Shown: positions 45,083 to 55,800, counted from the stretch's first letter. The stretch: DNA of 64,000 nt from Actinomadura pelletieri DSM 43383 (GCF_003634705.1 NZ_RBWU01000003.1:850578-914577), one strand, 5' to 3'. Notes: generated from the sequence alone by a model not told the origin. Numbers and translations: made by a program.

Positions 45083-45433
45083 TCAGTGGTCGCGCTTCTC
45101 CTTGATGCGCGCGGCCTTGCCCCGCAGATTGCGCAGGTAGTAGAGCTTGGCGCGGCGGACGTCACCGCGGGTGACGACTTCGATCTTGTCGATCGAGGGG
45201 CTGTTGATCGGGAACGTCCGCTCGACGCCGACGCTGTAGCTGACCTTGCGGACGGTGAAGGTCTCGCGGGCGCCGCCGCCCTGGCGCCGGATCACCACTC
45301 CCTGGAAGACCTGGATACGGCTCCGGTTGCCCTCGGTGACACGCACGTGCACCTTCAGCGTGTCGCCCGGACGGAAGTCCGGGACGTCGGCGCGCATGGC
45401 GGCCTTCTCGATCTCCTGGATCAGGGTGTGCAT
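45083..45433 (-). CDS. rplS: 50S ribosomal protein L19
   Basis: 116 residues, full length; sits at the subunit interface. Typical sequence: FRPGDTLKVHVRVTEGNRSR, VFQGVVIRRQGGGARETFTV, GVERTFPINSPSIDKIEVV and YYLRNLRGKAARIKEKR. 118 bp after trmD with its own likely Shine-Dalgarno (GAGGAACCGC). Confidence 0.97.
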   Translation of the reverse strand: MHTLIQEIEKAAMRADVPDFRPGDTLKVHVRVTEGNRSRIQVFQGVVIRRQGGGARETFTVRKVSYSVGVERTFPINSPSIDKIEVVTRGDVRRAKLYYLRNLRGKAARIKEKRDH

Positions 45434-45551
45434 CGCAGCGGTTCCTCATGGTCGAACGCGGGCGTCGAGAGGCCCCGGAGTTTCTGCCGTGGGGGCGTCG
45501 CGCCGCGGGAAGTGGTCGTGGGGTGCCGTGCGGTCTGGACGCACGGACGCT

Positions 45552-46340
45552 CTAGTCTGCCATATCTTCGCCGTCAACCGGAAAACCGGCCTCGCGCAGG
45601 ACCGCCCGATCTTGCTTGTCGAGGTCCTCGGGGGCGAGGCGTCCTAGCAGGTCGGGGCGGTATCGCGCGGTGCGGCGAAGGGCCTCGTCGCGCCGCCAGC
45701 GGGCGATCGCGCCGTGGTGTCCGGACAGAAGGATGTCCGGTACAGGTCGTTCGCGCCAGACCGGAGGCTTGGTGTAGACGGGGCCCTCCAGGAACGTCTC
45801 CATGGCGCCGGGCGCGAACGAGTCGTCGGTGACCGACGCGGCGTTGCCGAGGACGCCGGGTAGCAGCCGTCCGATCGCCTCGATCATGACGAGGGCGGCG
45901 ACCTCTCCTCCGGCGAGCACGAAGTCGCCGAGACTGATCTCGTCCACGGGCATTCGCGTGCGGGCGTCCTCGACGACGCGGTAGTCGATGCCCTCGTACC
46001 GTCCGCAGGCGACGACCAGCCATGGTTCGGTCGCGTACGACGCCGCGAGCGCCTGCGTGAACGGCCGTCCGCTGGGCGTGGGGATGAGCAGCCGAGGCGG
46101 GTCGGCGTGGTGCGGCGGGACGATCGCGTCCAGCGCCTCGCCCCACGGCTCCGGTTTCATGACCATGCCGGGGCCGCCGCCGTACGGGGTGTCGTCGACG
46201 GTGCGGTGCCGGTCGTGGGTCCAGTCGCGTAGGTCGTGGACGTGGACGTCCAGGATCCCGGTTCGCCGCGCCTTACCGAGAAGGGAGATGTCGAGGGCGG
46301 CGAAGTACTCGGGGAAGATCGTGACGAGGTCGATTCTCAT
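45552..46340 (-). CDS. trmD: tRNA (guanine37-N1)-methyltransferase
   Basis: 262-residue SPOUT knotted methyltransferase making m1G37. Motifs: MRIDLVTIFPEYF, DDTPYGGGPGMVMKPEP, VACGRYEGIDYRV, EISLGDFVLAGGE and VLLSGHH-type ILLSGHHGAIARWRRDEAL. The ATG overlaps the rimM stop (ATGA). Standard rpsP-khpA-rimM-trmD order. Confidence 0.97.
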   Translation of the reverse strand: MRIDLVTIFPEYFAALDISLLGKARRTGILDVHVHDLRDWTHDRHRTVDDTPYGGGPGMVMKPEPWGEALDAIVPPHHADPPRLLIPTPSGRPFTQALAASYATEPWLVVACGRYEGIDYRVVEDARTRMPVDEISLGDFVLAGGEVAALVMIEAIGRLLPGVLGNAASVTDDSFAPGAMETFLEGPVYTKPPVWRERPVPDILLSGHHGAIARWRRDEALRRTARYRPDLLGRLAPEDLDKQDRAVLREAGFPVDGEDMAD

Positions 46341-46849
46341 GATTCGTCGAGCAGGCCGGGGGGCGGATCGATGACGAGCCGCCCCCCGGTGACGTCCACC
46401 TCGGGGACGAGCGCGGTCACGAAGGGGACCAGCGTCTCCCCGCGGGGCCCGTCCACGACCAGGAGGTCTTGACCGTGATGGAGGACGTCGGCGACACGGC
46501 CGACGTCGGTGCCGTCGGCGGTGACGACGGCGAGCCCGATCAGTTCACGGTCGTGGAAGTCGTCCGGGTCGGCGGACGGGGAGATCTCCCCGGGGTCGAC
46601 GACCAGCCAGACGCCGCGAAGCTCCTCGGCGGCGGTCCGGTCGGCGACCCCGGCGAAACGCACGAGCAGGCGTCCCGAATGCCAGCGGGTTCGCTCGACG
46701 GTGAGGGGTCCGGCGGACGCGGGGTCGGTGGCGATCTCCGTGCCCGCGGCGAACCGGGTGTCCGGGTCGTCCGTGCGGACATCGATGGTGATCTCACCGC
46801 GGATCCCGTGTGGCCGTCCGATCCGCCCCACCACGAGCGGTTCGCTCAT
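46337..46849 (-). CDS. rimM: 16S rRNA processing protein RimM
   Basis: 170 residues; assembly factor for the 30S head, binding S19. N-terminal RimM domain begins VVGRIGRPHGIRGEITIDV and the C-terminal PRC-barrel has DDFHDRELIGLAVVTADG and DLLVVDGPRGETLVPF. Overlaps trmD by 4 nt and follows khpA by 11 nt. Confidence 0.95.
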   Translation of the reverse strand: MSEPLVVGRIGRPHGIRGEITIDVRTDDPDTRFAAGTEIATDPASAGPLTVERTRWHSGRLLVRFAGVADRTAAEELRGVWLVVDPGEISPSADPDDFHDRELIGLAVVTADGTDVGRVADVLHHGQDLLVVDGPRGETLVPFVTALVPEVDVTGGRLVIDPPPGLLDES

Positions 46850-46860
46850 CGGGACGCCAC

Positions 46861-47103
46861 TCAGCGGGCCTCGTTGACGTCGAGGAGGTCAACGCGCACG
46901 TAGCGGCCACCGGAGAGGGCGCTGATCACCGTGCGAAGGGCCTTGGCGGTGCGTCCGCTGCGGCCGATGACCTTGCCGAGATCCTCGGGGTGCACTCGCA
47001 CCTCGAGCACCCGGCCGCCCCTGATCCGACGGGCGCGGACCCGGACGTCGTCCGGGTTCTCCACGATCCCGCGGACCAGGTGCTCGAGCGCTTCTTCGAG
47101 CAC
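46861..47103 (-). CDS. khpA: KH-domain RNA-binding protein KhpA
   Basis: 80 residues; a single type II KH domain with the GxxG loop in DLGKVIGRSGRTAKALR. KhpA forms complexes with KhpB and binds many RNAs in Gram-positive bacteria, affecting division and cell length. GTG start one base after the rpsP stop. Conserved position between rpsP and rimM. Confidence 0.95.
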   Translation of the reverse strand: MLEEALEHLVRGIVENPDDVRVRARRIRGGRVLEVRVHPEDLGKVIGRSGRTAKALRTVISALSGGRYVRVDLLDVNEAR

Positions 47104-47104
47104 G

Positions 47105-47554
47105 TCAGCCCTCGCTCTTAGCTTCGGTCGTCTCGGCGGCCTTCGCCTCGGACTTCTTCGGCTCGGCCTTCTTCTTGCGGGTCGTCGCGGCGCCGGCGGC
47201 CTCGTCGTCGCCGAGCGACTCCTTCACGGCGGCCTCGAACGCGGCCTTCTTGTCGGGCTTGGGCTCGGCGACCTTGAGCGTGCCCTCGGCACCCGGCTCA
47301 CCCTTGAACTTCTGCCAGTCGCCGGTGATCTTCAGCAGGTTGCGGACGGGATCGGTCGGCTGCGCGCCCTTGCCGAGCCAGTACTGCGCCCGCTCAGAGT
47401 CGATCTTGATGAGCGAGGGCTCCTGCTTGGGCTGGTAGATCCCGATCTCTTCGATGGCACGCCCGTCACGCTTGGTGCGGGCGTCCGCGACGACGATCCG
47501 GTACTGCGGGTTCCGGATCTTCCCCAGACGCTTGAGTTTGATCTTGACTGCCAC
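47105..47554 (-). CDS. rpsP: 30S ribosomal protein S16 with charged C-terminal extension
   Basis: 149 residues; the S16 core occupies about 1-85 (AVKIKLKRLGKIRNPQYRIV, GRAIEEIGIYQP, AQYWLGKGAQPTDPVRNLL). The remaining ~60 residues are Lys/Glu/Ala-rich and likely disordered. Start GTG at 47,554. First gene of the rpsP-khpA-rimM-trmD operon. Confidence 0.96.
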   Translation of the reverse strand: MAVKIKLKRLGKIRNPQYRIVVADARTKRDGRAIEEIGIYQPKQEPSLIKIDSERAQYWLGKGAQPTDPVRNLLKITGDWQKFKGEPGAEGTLKVAEPKPDKKAAFEAAVKESLGDDEAAGAATTRKKKAEPKKSEAKAAETTEAKSEG

Positions 47555-47894
47555 GGGTGTGGTGTACTCCAGACTTCATTACGGGTGGACGGGCCCGGGC
47601 CAGGTGGGGAACACCGGCTCACGGCCGTCCGAGGACTCCGGTCGCCCAGGACGTGAGAGGGCGCCTGGCGAATCCGGGGTTTCCAGCCTGTCATTCTGCC
47701 AGACGATTCCTGGAAACGCGCAATCGCGCGCTGCCGTGTTGCCGTCCGCGACCGCCACGATCGCACGAAACGAGGGGGACGGCGAGCGGATCCGTCGCGA
47801 ATTGTCGCACCGTGATGCGGTGATTGCCCTCTCTGTTCATTGAGGCGGACGACGAAGTCCGTCCGGCGGCCGAGATCCGCCATGCACAGTTTGT

Positions 47895-48420
47895 GCAGGG
47901 CGGCTTCGGGTGGACCCCGGCGGGCCCGAAGGCGCGGCGCCAGCGCGGCCTTGTGCGGGTGACTTCGGGCGGACGCGGGGCGCCACCGATGGCGCGGCGC
48001 CGGGTGCCCACCTACAGGCGACCTGGCGCATGCACGCCAGGCGCCCCCAGAAGCGCAGCGCCATGCATGAGCTTGTGCGAAGCGACTTCGGGCAGGCGCG
48101 AGGCGGGCCCGAAGGCGCCGCGCCAGCGCGGCCTTGTGCGGGTGACTTCGGGCGGACGCGAGGCGCCACCGATGGCGCGGCGCCAGGTGCCCACCTACAG
48201 GCGACTCGGCGCATGCACGCCAGGCGCCCCCAGAAGCGCAGCGCCATGCACGAGCTTGTGCGAAGCGACTTCGGCAGGCGCGAGGCGGGCCCGAAGGCGC
48301 GGCGCCGGGTGCCCACCTACAGGCGACCTGGCGCATGCACGCCAGGCGCCCCCAGAAGCGCTGCGCCATGGGTGACTTCGGGTGGGCGCGGCGGGGTGGG
48401 ACGAAGGTGCAGTACGAAGG
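47895..48420. repeat. 61-bp repeat monomers in a 183-bp higher-order unit
   Basis: The rest of 47,555-48,612 has no gene. Three related monomers of about 60-62 bp (A: CTTCGGGCAGGCGCGAGG..., B: CTTCGGGCGGACGCGAGG..., C: GCATGCACGCCAGGCGCCC...) alternate A-B-C. A begins near 47,901, 48,084 and 48,267 (183 bp apart); B at 47,961 and 48,144 (183); C at 48,028, 48,211 and 48,333. The last spacing of 122 equals 183 minus 61, meaning one monomer's worth was lost by an A/B fusion. It lies between the rpsP start and the ffh stop. Confidence 0.85.
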
Positions 48421-48612
48421 CGCAGGACTGGCGCGCGGCTGCCAGCCGGGGGCTGGGCCCGACACCGAGCCCGGCCTGACCGCGCTCGTCCGCGCCGACA
48501 ACCTCGCGGAGAGCCTCGGCCTGCGGCCCCTGTGGCAGTAGGTGCGGTTTGGGTGGGGTGCTTGGGGGGTCGGTGGGCCGCCGCGGCGTGGATCGGCCGC
48601 GGCGGGGCCCTG

Positions 48613-50196
48613 CTACTTCTTCTTGCGGGTCTGGAGGTTGTTGAGGTCGGGCATCTGGAAGCCGGGGGGAAGCTTGCCGAGGCCCGGGGGGAGGCCTCCG
48701 GGGGCGCCGGGGCCGCCGAGGCCGGGTGGGAGGCCCTGGGGCGTTCCGTCGACCGCGGGCTGCTGTTCCTGGCGGCCCTTGCCTCCGGCGGCGCGCTTGC
48801 GCGGGTCGCCGCTGCGCTGCTTGCCCTTCTTGTTCTTGGCGGCCTTCGCGGCCTTGGTCTTCTTGCGTCCGCCGGGCATGCCGGGCAGGCCCATTCCGCC
48901 GGCCATCTGCCGCATCATCTTCTGCGCGTCGAAGAACCGGGTGACGAGGCTGTTGACCTCGCCCACGCTCACGCCGGAACCGGTGGCGATCCGGGCCCGC
49001 CGGGAGCCGTTGATGATCTTGGGCTGGGTGCGTTCCTGCGGGGTCATCGAGCGGATGATCGCGGCGATGCGGTCCAGGTCCCGGTCGTCGATCTGGTTGA
49101 CCTGCTCCCTGACCTGTCCCATTCCGGGCATCATGCCGAGCAGGTTGCCGATCGGGCCGAGCTTGCGGATCATCATCATCTGCTCGAGGAAGTCCTCGAG
49201 GGTGAAGTCCTCGCCCGAGGCGAACTTGCTGGACATCTTCTCGGCCTGCTCGGCGTCGAACGCCTGCTCGGCCTGCTCGATCAGGGTGAGGATGTCGCCC
49301 ATGTCGAGGATGCGGCCCGCCATGCGGTCCGGGTGGAAGACGCTGAAGTCCTCGAGCTTCTCGCCCGTCGACGCGAACATGATCGGACGGCCGGTGATGT
49401 GCCGGACGGACAGGGCCGCGCCACCGCGCGCGTCGCCGTCGAGTTTGGTGAGGACGACACCGTCGAAGCCGACGCCGTCCATGAACGCCTGTGCGGTGTT
49501 GACCGCGTCCTGGCCGACCATCGCGTCGACGACGAACAGGACGTCGTCGGGCCGGACGGCGTCGCGGATGTCGATGGCCTGCCGCATCATCTCGGCGTCG
49601 ATGCCGAGACGACCGGCGGTGTCGATCACGACGACGTCGTGCTGGGCGTGCCGTGCCTGGTCGATGGAGCGGCGGGCCACGTCCACCGGGTCGCCGACGC
49701 CGCTGCCCGGTTCGGGCGCGAACACCGGCACCCCGGCCCGCTCCCCGACGACCTGCAGCTGCTGGACGGCGTTGGGACGCTGCAGGTCGGCCGCGACGAG
49801 CATCGGCGCGTGCCCCTCCTGCTTCAGCCACCGGGCCAGTTTCCCCGCGAGGGTCGTCTTACCGGCGCCCTGCAGACCCGCGAGCATGATCACGGTCGGT
49901 GGGGTCTTGGCCAGTCTGATCCGGCGGGTCTCGCCGCCGAGGATGTTGATGAGCTCCTCGTTGACGATCTTGACGACCTGCTGCGCCGGGTTCAGCGCCT
50001 GCGAGACCTCCGCGCCGCGCGCCCGCTCCTTGATCTGCGCGATGAAGTCCTTGACGACGGGCAGCGCGACGTCGGCCTCGAGCAGGGCGATCCGGATCTC
50101 CCGGGCCGTGGCGTTGATGTCGGCCTCGGAGAGCCGGCCCTTGCTGCGCAGCGACGAGAAGACCGTCGTCAACCGGTCGGAGAGCGTCTCGAACAC
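48613..50196 (-). CDS. ffh: Signal recognition particle protein Ffh
   Basis: 527 residues. N domain, then GTPase G domain with P-loop GLQGAGKTTLAGKLA, VIDTAGRLGIDAEMM and VLTKLDGDARGG, and the methionine-rich M domain (EDFLEQMMMIRKLGPIGNLL, MIRSMTPQERTQPKII) that holds 4.5S RNA and signal sequences. After the M domain a ~90-residue Gly/Pro/Lys-rich tail with PGGLPPGLGKLPPG repeats is longer than usual. Partner of FtsY encoded at 54.4-55.6 kb. Confidence 0.97.
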   Translation of the reverse strand: MFETLSDRLTTVFSSLRSKGRLSEADINATAREIRIALLEADVALPVVKDFIAQIKERARGAEVSQALNPAQQVVKIVNEELINILGGETRRIRLAKTPPTVIMLAGLQGAGKTTLAGKLARWLKQEGHAPMLVAADLQRPNAVQQLQVVGERAGVPVFAPEPGSGVGDPVDVARRSIDQARHAQHDVVVIDTAGRLGIDAEMMRQAIDIRDAVRPDDVLFVVDAMVGQDAVNTAQAFMDGVGFDGVVLTKLDGDARGGAALSVRHITGRPIMFASTGEKLEDFSVFHPDRMAGRILDMGDILTLIEQAEQAFDAEQAEKMSSKFASGEDFTLEDFLEQMMMIRKLGPIGNLLGMMPGMGQVREQVNQIDDRDLDRIAAIIRSMTPQERTQPKIINGSRRARIATGSGVSVGEVNSLVTRFFDAQKMMRQMAGGMGLPGMPGGRKKTKAAKAAKNKKGKQRSGDPRKRAAGGKGRQEQQPAVDGTPQGLPPGLGGPGAPGGLPPGLGKLPPGFQMPDLNNLQTRKKK

Positions 50197-50342
50197 GTGT
50201 CTGGACCGTCCTTGGAAAGCGTCTGGGATCGCCTATCAGCGTATCGGGTCGTCGGCGAAGCCCCACCCCCTCTGACCGGACCGTCCTCGGGGAGCGTCCC
50301 GTCCGTCATGCGGCCGGAAGGGGCGGCGGTGTCGTGTATCTG

Positions 50343-52604
50343 TCAGCGGAGGGCGGTCAGGACGCGGGCGCGGACGGTCGCGAGCGCGGCGGGATCGTCC
50401 AGGGGACGGCCCTCCGCGTCGACCACGTAGAAGACGTCCACGGCCTCGGCGCCCAAAGTGTCGACTCGGGCGGCGAGGACGTGCAGGCCGCAGGCTCCCA
50501 GCGCCTGTCCGATGCGCCAGAGCAGGCCCGGCCGGTCGTGTGCGCGCACCTCGACGACCGTCGCGGTGCGGGACGCGTCGTCCACGATCATCACCCGTGG
50601 CGGGGGTACCGCCGCGCCGGGACGCGCGCGCCGGGACCGGGCACGCCGGTCGAGGCGGTCGGCGACGTCGAGGCGGTCCGCGAGCATGCGCCGCAGGTCG
50701 GCCTCCAGCCCGGCCGGGTCCGGTGGCGTGCCGTAGTCGGGCACGGCCGTGAAGTCCAGGACGGCGGTTCCGCCGCCCGGGGCGGCGGAGACGGTGCGGG
50801 CGGTCTTCACGTCCAGGCGGTGGAGGGCGAGGACGCCGGCGGCGCGCCAGAGGAGTCCGGGACGGTCGGGGGCGGCGATGGTGATGCGGGAGCCGGCGAC
50901 GCGGACGGCGGCGCCGTCGTGGCGGGCGAGTCCGGCGTGCTCGGGGGCGATGGTGGGGACGGGTGGCGGGGTGCCGCCGGAGAGGGCGGCGGCCGCGCGA
51001 CGGGCGAGGTCGGCGACGAGGCCCGCCTTCCAGGGGCCCCAGGCGGCGGGGCCGGTGGCGTGGCCGTCGGCGACGGCGAGCGCGGCGAGCAGGTCGAGGG
51101 TCTCGCGTTCGCGGCCCGGCACCTCCGAGACGGCGGCGATGACGGTCCGCACGGTGACCGGGTCGTCGATGTCGCGGCGGGTGGCGGTCTCGGGGAAGAG
51201 CAGGTGGTGGCGGACGAGCGTCTCCAGCACGCGCACGTCCTCCTCGGGGAAGCCCAGTCGGGCGCCCATGTCGCGGGTGACGACGGCGCCCGCGGTGCTG
51301 TGGTCGCCGGGACGGCCCTTGCCGATGTCGTGGAGGAGGGCGCCGATGAGGAGGAGGTCGGGGCGGGCGACCTCGCGGGTGAGGGCGGCGGCGCCGGCGG
51401 CGGTCTCCACGAGGTGCCGGTCGACGGTGAAGCGGTGGACGGGGTTCCGCTGGGGACGGTTGCGGACGTGTTCCCAGCCGGGCAGCAGCCGGACGATCAG
51501 CCCGGCCTGGTCGAGGGCCTCCCAGACGCCGATGGCCGCGGGACCGGCGCCGAGCAGGGACACCAGGGCGTCGCGGGCGGCGGCGGGCCACGGCGTTCCC
51601 GGCAGGGCCGCGTGGTCCGCGAGGCGGGCGACGGTGGCGGGGGCCAGTGGCAGGCCCGCCTGGGCGGCGGCAGCGGCGACGCGGGGCACGATCGCCGGGT
51701 CGTCGAGATCGGCGCCGCGGGCGAGGACGACCTCGCCGTCGTGTTCGACGGCGCCGTCCCCGACGGGGCGCCGCTCGACGCTCTTCCGGGCCCTGGTCAG
51801 GCGCTTCACCCGGTGCCAGGTGTGGGCGGACGCGTAGGCGATCGTCCGGGCGGCCTCCGCGGTCGCGCGTTGCAGGACGTCGGCGTCGCCGAGACCGAGG
51901 GCCTGGGCGACCGCGTCCTGTTCCTGGAGGACGAGACGGTCAGCGGAACGTCCCGTGACCTGGTGCAACGCGTGCCGGATGTCGAGGAGCAGGTCATGGG
52001 CGGCGCGCACCGCGTTCCCGGGCCCGGACGTCGTCCAGGACGCGGCGACGGCCCGCATGACCTGGACGTCCCGCAGCCCGCCGCGCGCCTCCTTCAGATC
52101 GGGTTCCAGAAGGAAGGCCAGCTCACCATGGGTTTCCCAGCGCTGCCGGCACAGGTCCGCCAGTTCGGCGAGGCGGGTCCGCGCGTCGGCGCGCCAGTCG
52201 GCGAGGACGGCGGCGCGCAGATCGTCGGCGAGGGAGCGCTCGCCCGCGATCAGGCGCGCCGACAGCAGTCCGAGCGCGGCCTTCAGGTCGCGGCGCGCGA
52301 CCGTCCGGGCCTCGGGGACGGTGCGGACCGAGTGGTCGAGCCGCAGCCCCGAGTCCCACACCGGGTACCAGATCCGGTCGGCGACCCCGGCGACGTCCGT
52401 GTCGCCCCGGTGCACCAGGACGAGGTCGAGGTCGCCGCCGGGCGTCAGTTCGCGCCGGGCGTGGCCGCCGACCGCGAGCAGCGCGACGTCCGCCGATCCC
52501 GGGCCGGACGCCAGCAGGGACTCCAACCACCGGTCCAGTTCGGCGGCTCGAGCGGCCCGCGCCGCGGCAAGGGCGGCGCGGGCCGTCTCAACGTGCGTCG
52601 GCAT
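50343..52604 (-). CDS. glnD: PII uridylyl/adenylyl-transferase GlnD
   Basis: 753 residues; modifies and demodifies the PII protein encoded directly upstream. The nucleotidyltransferase motif GGHARRELTPGGDLDLVLVH lies near residue 45-65, the GlnE/GlnD helical domain follows, then an HD hydrolase domain (LLIGALLHDIGKGRPGDHS) and two C-terminal ACT domains (IAAPDRPGLLWRAAG and VRAHDRPGLLWRIGQALG). In Streptomyces and Corynebacterium this enzyme adenylylates rather than uridylylates PII. Nine nt separate it from glnB. Confidence 0.96.
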   Translation of the reverse strand: MPTHVETARAALAAARAARAAELDRWLESLLASGPGSADVALLAVGGHARRELTPGGDLDLVLVHRGDTDVAGVADRIWYPVWDSGLRLDHSVRTVPEARTVARRDLKAALGLLSARLIAGERSLADDLRAAVLADWRADARTRLAELADLCRQRWETHGELAFLLEPDLKEARGGLRDVQVMRAVAASWTTSGPGNAVRAAHDLLLDIRHALHQVTGRSADRLVLQEQDAVAQALGLGDADVLQRATAEAARTIAYASAHTWHRVKRLTRARKSVERRPVGDGAVEHDGEVVLARGADLDDPAIVPRVAAAAAQAGLPLAPATVARLADHAALPGTPWPAAARDALVSLLGAGPAAIGVWEALDQAGLIVRLLPGWEHVRNRPQRNPVHRFTVDRHLVETAAGAAALTREVARPDLLLIGALLHDIGKGRPGDHSTAGAVVTRDMGARLGFPEEDVRVLETLVRHHLLFPETATRRDIDDPVTVRTVIAAVSEVPGRERETLDLLAALAVADGHATGPAAWGPWKAGLVADLARRAAAALSGGTPPPVPTIAPEHAGLARHDGAAVRVAGSRITIAAPDRPGLLWRAAGVLALHRLDVKTARTVSAAPGGGTAVLDFTAVPDYGTPPDPAGLEADLRRMLADRLDVADRLDRRARSRRARPGAAVPPPRVMIVDDASRTATVVEVRAHDRPGLLWRIGQALGACGLHVLAARVDTLGAEAVDVFYVVDAEGRPLDDPAALATVRARVLTALR

Positions 52605-52613
52605 CGACGGTGC

Positions 52614-52948
52614 CTAGAGGGCTTCCGGGCCGGTCTCGCCGGTGCGGACCCGGACGACCGTGTCGACCGGCACCGCCCACACCTTCCCGTCACCGATCTT
52701 GTCGGTGCGGGCCGCCTTGACGATCACGTCGATGATGTCGTCGGCGTCCTCGGCCTCGACCAGGACCTCCACACGGAGCTTGGGCACGAGGTCGACCTGG
52801 TACTCGGCGCCCCGGTAGACCTCGGTGTGCCCCTTCTGGCGTCCGTAGCCGCTGGCCTCGCTGACGGTCATCCCCCTGACCCCGAACGCCTCCAGGGCCT
52901 GCTTGACCTCGTCCAGTTTGAACGGCTTGATCACCGCGGTGATCAGTT

Positions 52949-52952
<4 letters not shown>
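52614..52952 (-). CDS. glnB: Nitrogen regulatory protein PII
   Basis: 112 residues; trimeric sensor of 2-oxoglutarate and ATP/ADP. The T-loop GHTEVYRGAEYQVD contains Tyr51, the modification site, and the B-loop reads TDKIGDGKVWAVPVD. The N-terminus MKLITAVIKPFKLDEVKQAL is canonical. The ATG overlaps the amtB stop (ATGA), so it functions as the GlnK-type partner of AmtB. Confidence 0.97.
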
Positions 52953-54274
<1,322 letters not shown>

Positions 54275-54355
54275 CTCCGAGAGAGTCCCTCCTCAACAGG
54301 GGAACGTGACTGCTCAGAGACTCGGACGCGGCGGTTTCGCCTGACGGCCTCCTAT

Positions 54356-54402
54356 GTTTCCGTGGCGTGAAACCGGCGCCGGATGTGTTTCACCGGTGTT
54401 TC
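54356..54402 (-). promoter_or_regulatory. Two GlnR-like boxes upstream of amtB
   Basis: On the minus strand: GAAAC-ACCGGT-GAAAC (54,402-54,387) and TTCAC-GCCACG-GAAAC (54,371-54,356). Both match the actinobacterial GlnR pattern gTnAC-n6-GaAAc with exact 6-bp spacing. They lie 82-128 nt before the amtB start and just after the ftsY stop. GlnR would activate the operon under nitrogen limitation. Confidence 0.7.
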
Positions 54403-54423
54403 TTCACCACAATGGCCCACTTT

Positions 54424-55575
54424 TCAGTCACCCAGGATGGCGTCCACGAAGGCCTCCGGCTCGAACGGGGCGAGATCGTCCGGCCCCTCCCCCAGCCCGA
54501 CCAGCTTCACCGGGACACCGAGCTCCCGCTGCACCTGGACGACGATGCCGCCCTTCGCGGTGCCGTCCAGCTTGGTCAGCACCACGCCCGTGACGTTGAC
54601 GACCTCGGCGAACACGCGGGCCTGCTGCATCCCGTTCTGCCCGGTGGTCGCGTCCAGGACCAGCAGGACCTCGTCGACCGTGGCCTGCTTCTCCACGACC
54701 CGCTTGACCTTGCCCAGCTCGTCCATCAGCCCGGTCTTGGTGTGCAACCGTCCCGCCGTGTCGACGATCACCACGTCGACCTTGGCGTCGATGCCCTGCT
54801 TCACCGCGTCGAACGCGACACTGGCCGGATCGGCGCCCTCGTCCTTACGGACGACCTGCGCCCCGACCCGACTCCCCCACGTCTCCAGCTGGTCGGCCGC
54901 CGCGGCGCGGAACGTGTCGGCCGCGCCGAGCAGCACCGTCCTGCCGTCCCCGACGAGAACACGGCCGAGCTTTCCGCAGGTCGTGGTCTTCCCGGTCCCG
55001 TTGACACCGACGACCATCATCACCGCGGGACGGTCACCCGCCGTCTCCGTCCGCAACGACCGGTCGAGATCCGGCCCGATCTGCTTGAGCAGCTCCTCCT
55101 TCAGCAGCCCGCGCACCTCGTCCGGACTGCGCGTCCCGAGTACCTGTACCCGCGTCCGTAGGTCATCGGTCACCTGACGCGCCACGGCCGTGCCCATGTC
55201 GGCGCTGATCAGCGTGTCCTCGATCTCCTCCCAGGCGTCCTCGTCGAGCGTGTCCCGCGACAGCAGCCCGAGCAGCGTCTTCCCGAAGGTGTTCTGCGAA
55301 CGGGCCAGCCGCGCCCGCAGCCGAACCAGCCGACCCGCCCCCGGCGGCGGCCTCTCGATCTCGACGGTAGGCCGCTGCGGCGGCACCTCCACCGGCGGCG
55401 CCCGCTCCACCGTGGGCGCCCCCGCCTCATCAACGGCGGTCGCGCCCCCTCCCCGCTCCGCCGGCGGCCCCTCGACAGGCGGCCGCGGCCGTCCGACCCG
55501 CGGCCGCACCAACAGCACACCGCCGATGACCAACCCGACGACGACCAGCGCGGCAATGATGATCACATATTCCAT
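54424..55575 (-). CDS. ftsY: SRP receptor FtsY
   Basis: 383 residues. N-terminal membrane anchor (EYVIIIAALVVVGLVIGGVL), a proline-rich acidic linker (about 30-75), then the NG GTPase: GVNGTGKTTTCGKLGRVL, VDTAGRLHTKTGLMDELG, VVLTKLDGTAKGG and GLGEGPDDLAPFEPEAFVD. Binds Ffh at the membrane to deliver ribosomes to SecYEG. ATG at 55,575; a copy of the dispersed element begins about 20 bp upstream. Confidence 0.97.
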   Translation of the reverse strand: MEYVIIIAALVVVGLVIGGVLLVRPRVGRPRPPVEGPPAERGGGATAVDEAGAPTVERAPPVEVPPQRPTVEIERPPPGAGRLVRLRARLARSQNTFGKTLLGLLSRDTLDEDAWEEIEDTLISADMGTAVARQVTDDLRTRVQVLGTRSPDEVRGLLKEELLKQIGPDLDRSLRTETAGDRPAVMMVVGVNGTGKTTTCGKLGRVLVGDGRTVLLGAADTFRAAAADQLETWGSRVGAQVVRKDEGADPASVAFDAVKQGIDAKVDVVIVDTAGRLHTKTGLMDELGKVKRVVEKQATVDEVLLVLDATTGQNGMQQARVFAEVVNVTGVVLTKLDGTAKGGIVVQVQRELGVPVKLVGLGEGPDDLAPFEPEAFVDAILGD

Positions 55576-55597
55576 AGCGCCCCCCAGTTTCGCATGC

Positions 55598-55800
55598 GAG
55601 TTCTATTGCAGTGCACTCCTCCTTCGGGCCTGGCGGCCCTCCATCGTCGTGAACTGCGTGCGATCGCTGGCATCGCTCCGGCTCGCCTTGCGGCTCGCTG
55701 CGCGATCAGGTTCTTGCTTCGCTTGTACCTGCCTTCGGACGCGATCGCAGTGGCTCAGGTTGTTGCGTGGTTGCGGTGACGGGCTGAGGTAGTTGCGTCC
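55598..55800 (+). repeat. Dispersed ~200-bp element, copy 1 (forward)
   Basis: Begins TATTGCAGTGCACTCC and runs through CTTCGGGCCTGGCGGCCCTCC, GCGATCGCTGGCATCGC, GGCTCGCTGCGCGATCAGG and CCTTCGGACGCGATCGCAG to a GGTTGTTGCG end. Predicted stems GGGCC/GGCCC and CAGGTTC/G-ACCTG are marked by the sequence. It lies upstream of ftsY. Inverted copies occur at about 56,785-56,992 and 59,900-60,105 and a direct one at 63,831. Confidence 0.85.

Noticed and set aside
47824..48480. ORFs reading through the 183-bp repeat (up to ~190 residues)
   Set aside because: They exist in several frames and both strands because the 183-bp and 61-bp periods avoid stops; no start signals or conservation pattern.
55655..55735. 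GCGATCGC octamers in the dispersed element as cyanobacterial-type HIP1 sites
   Set aside because: The octamer is common in GC-rich DNA and is simply carried by the element; nothing links it to HIP1 biology.
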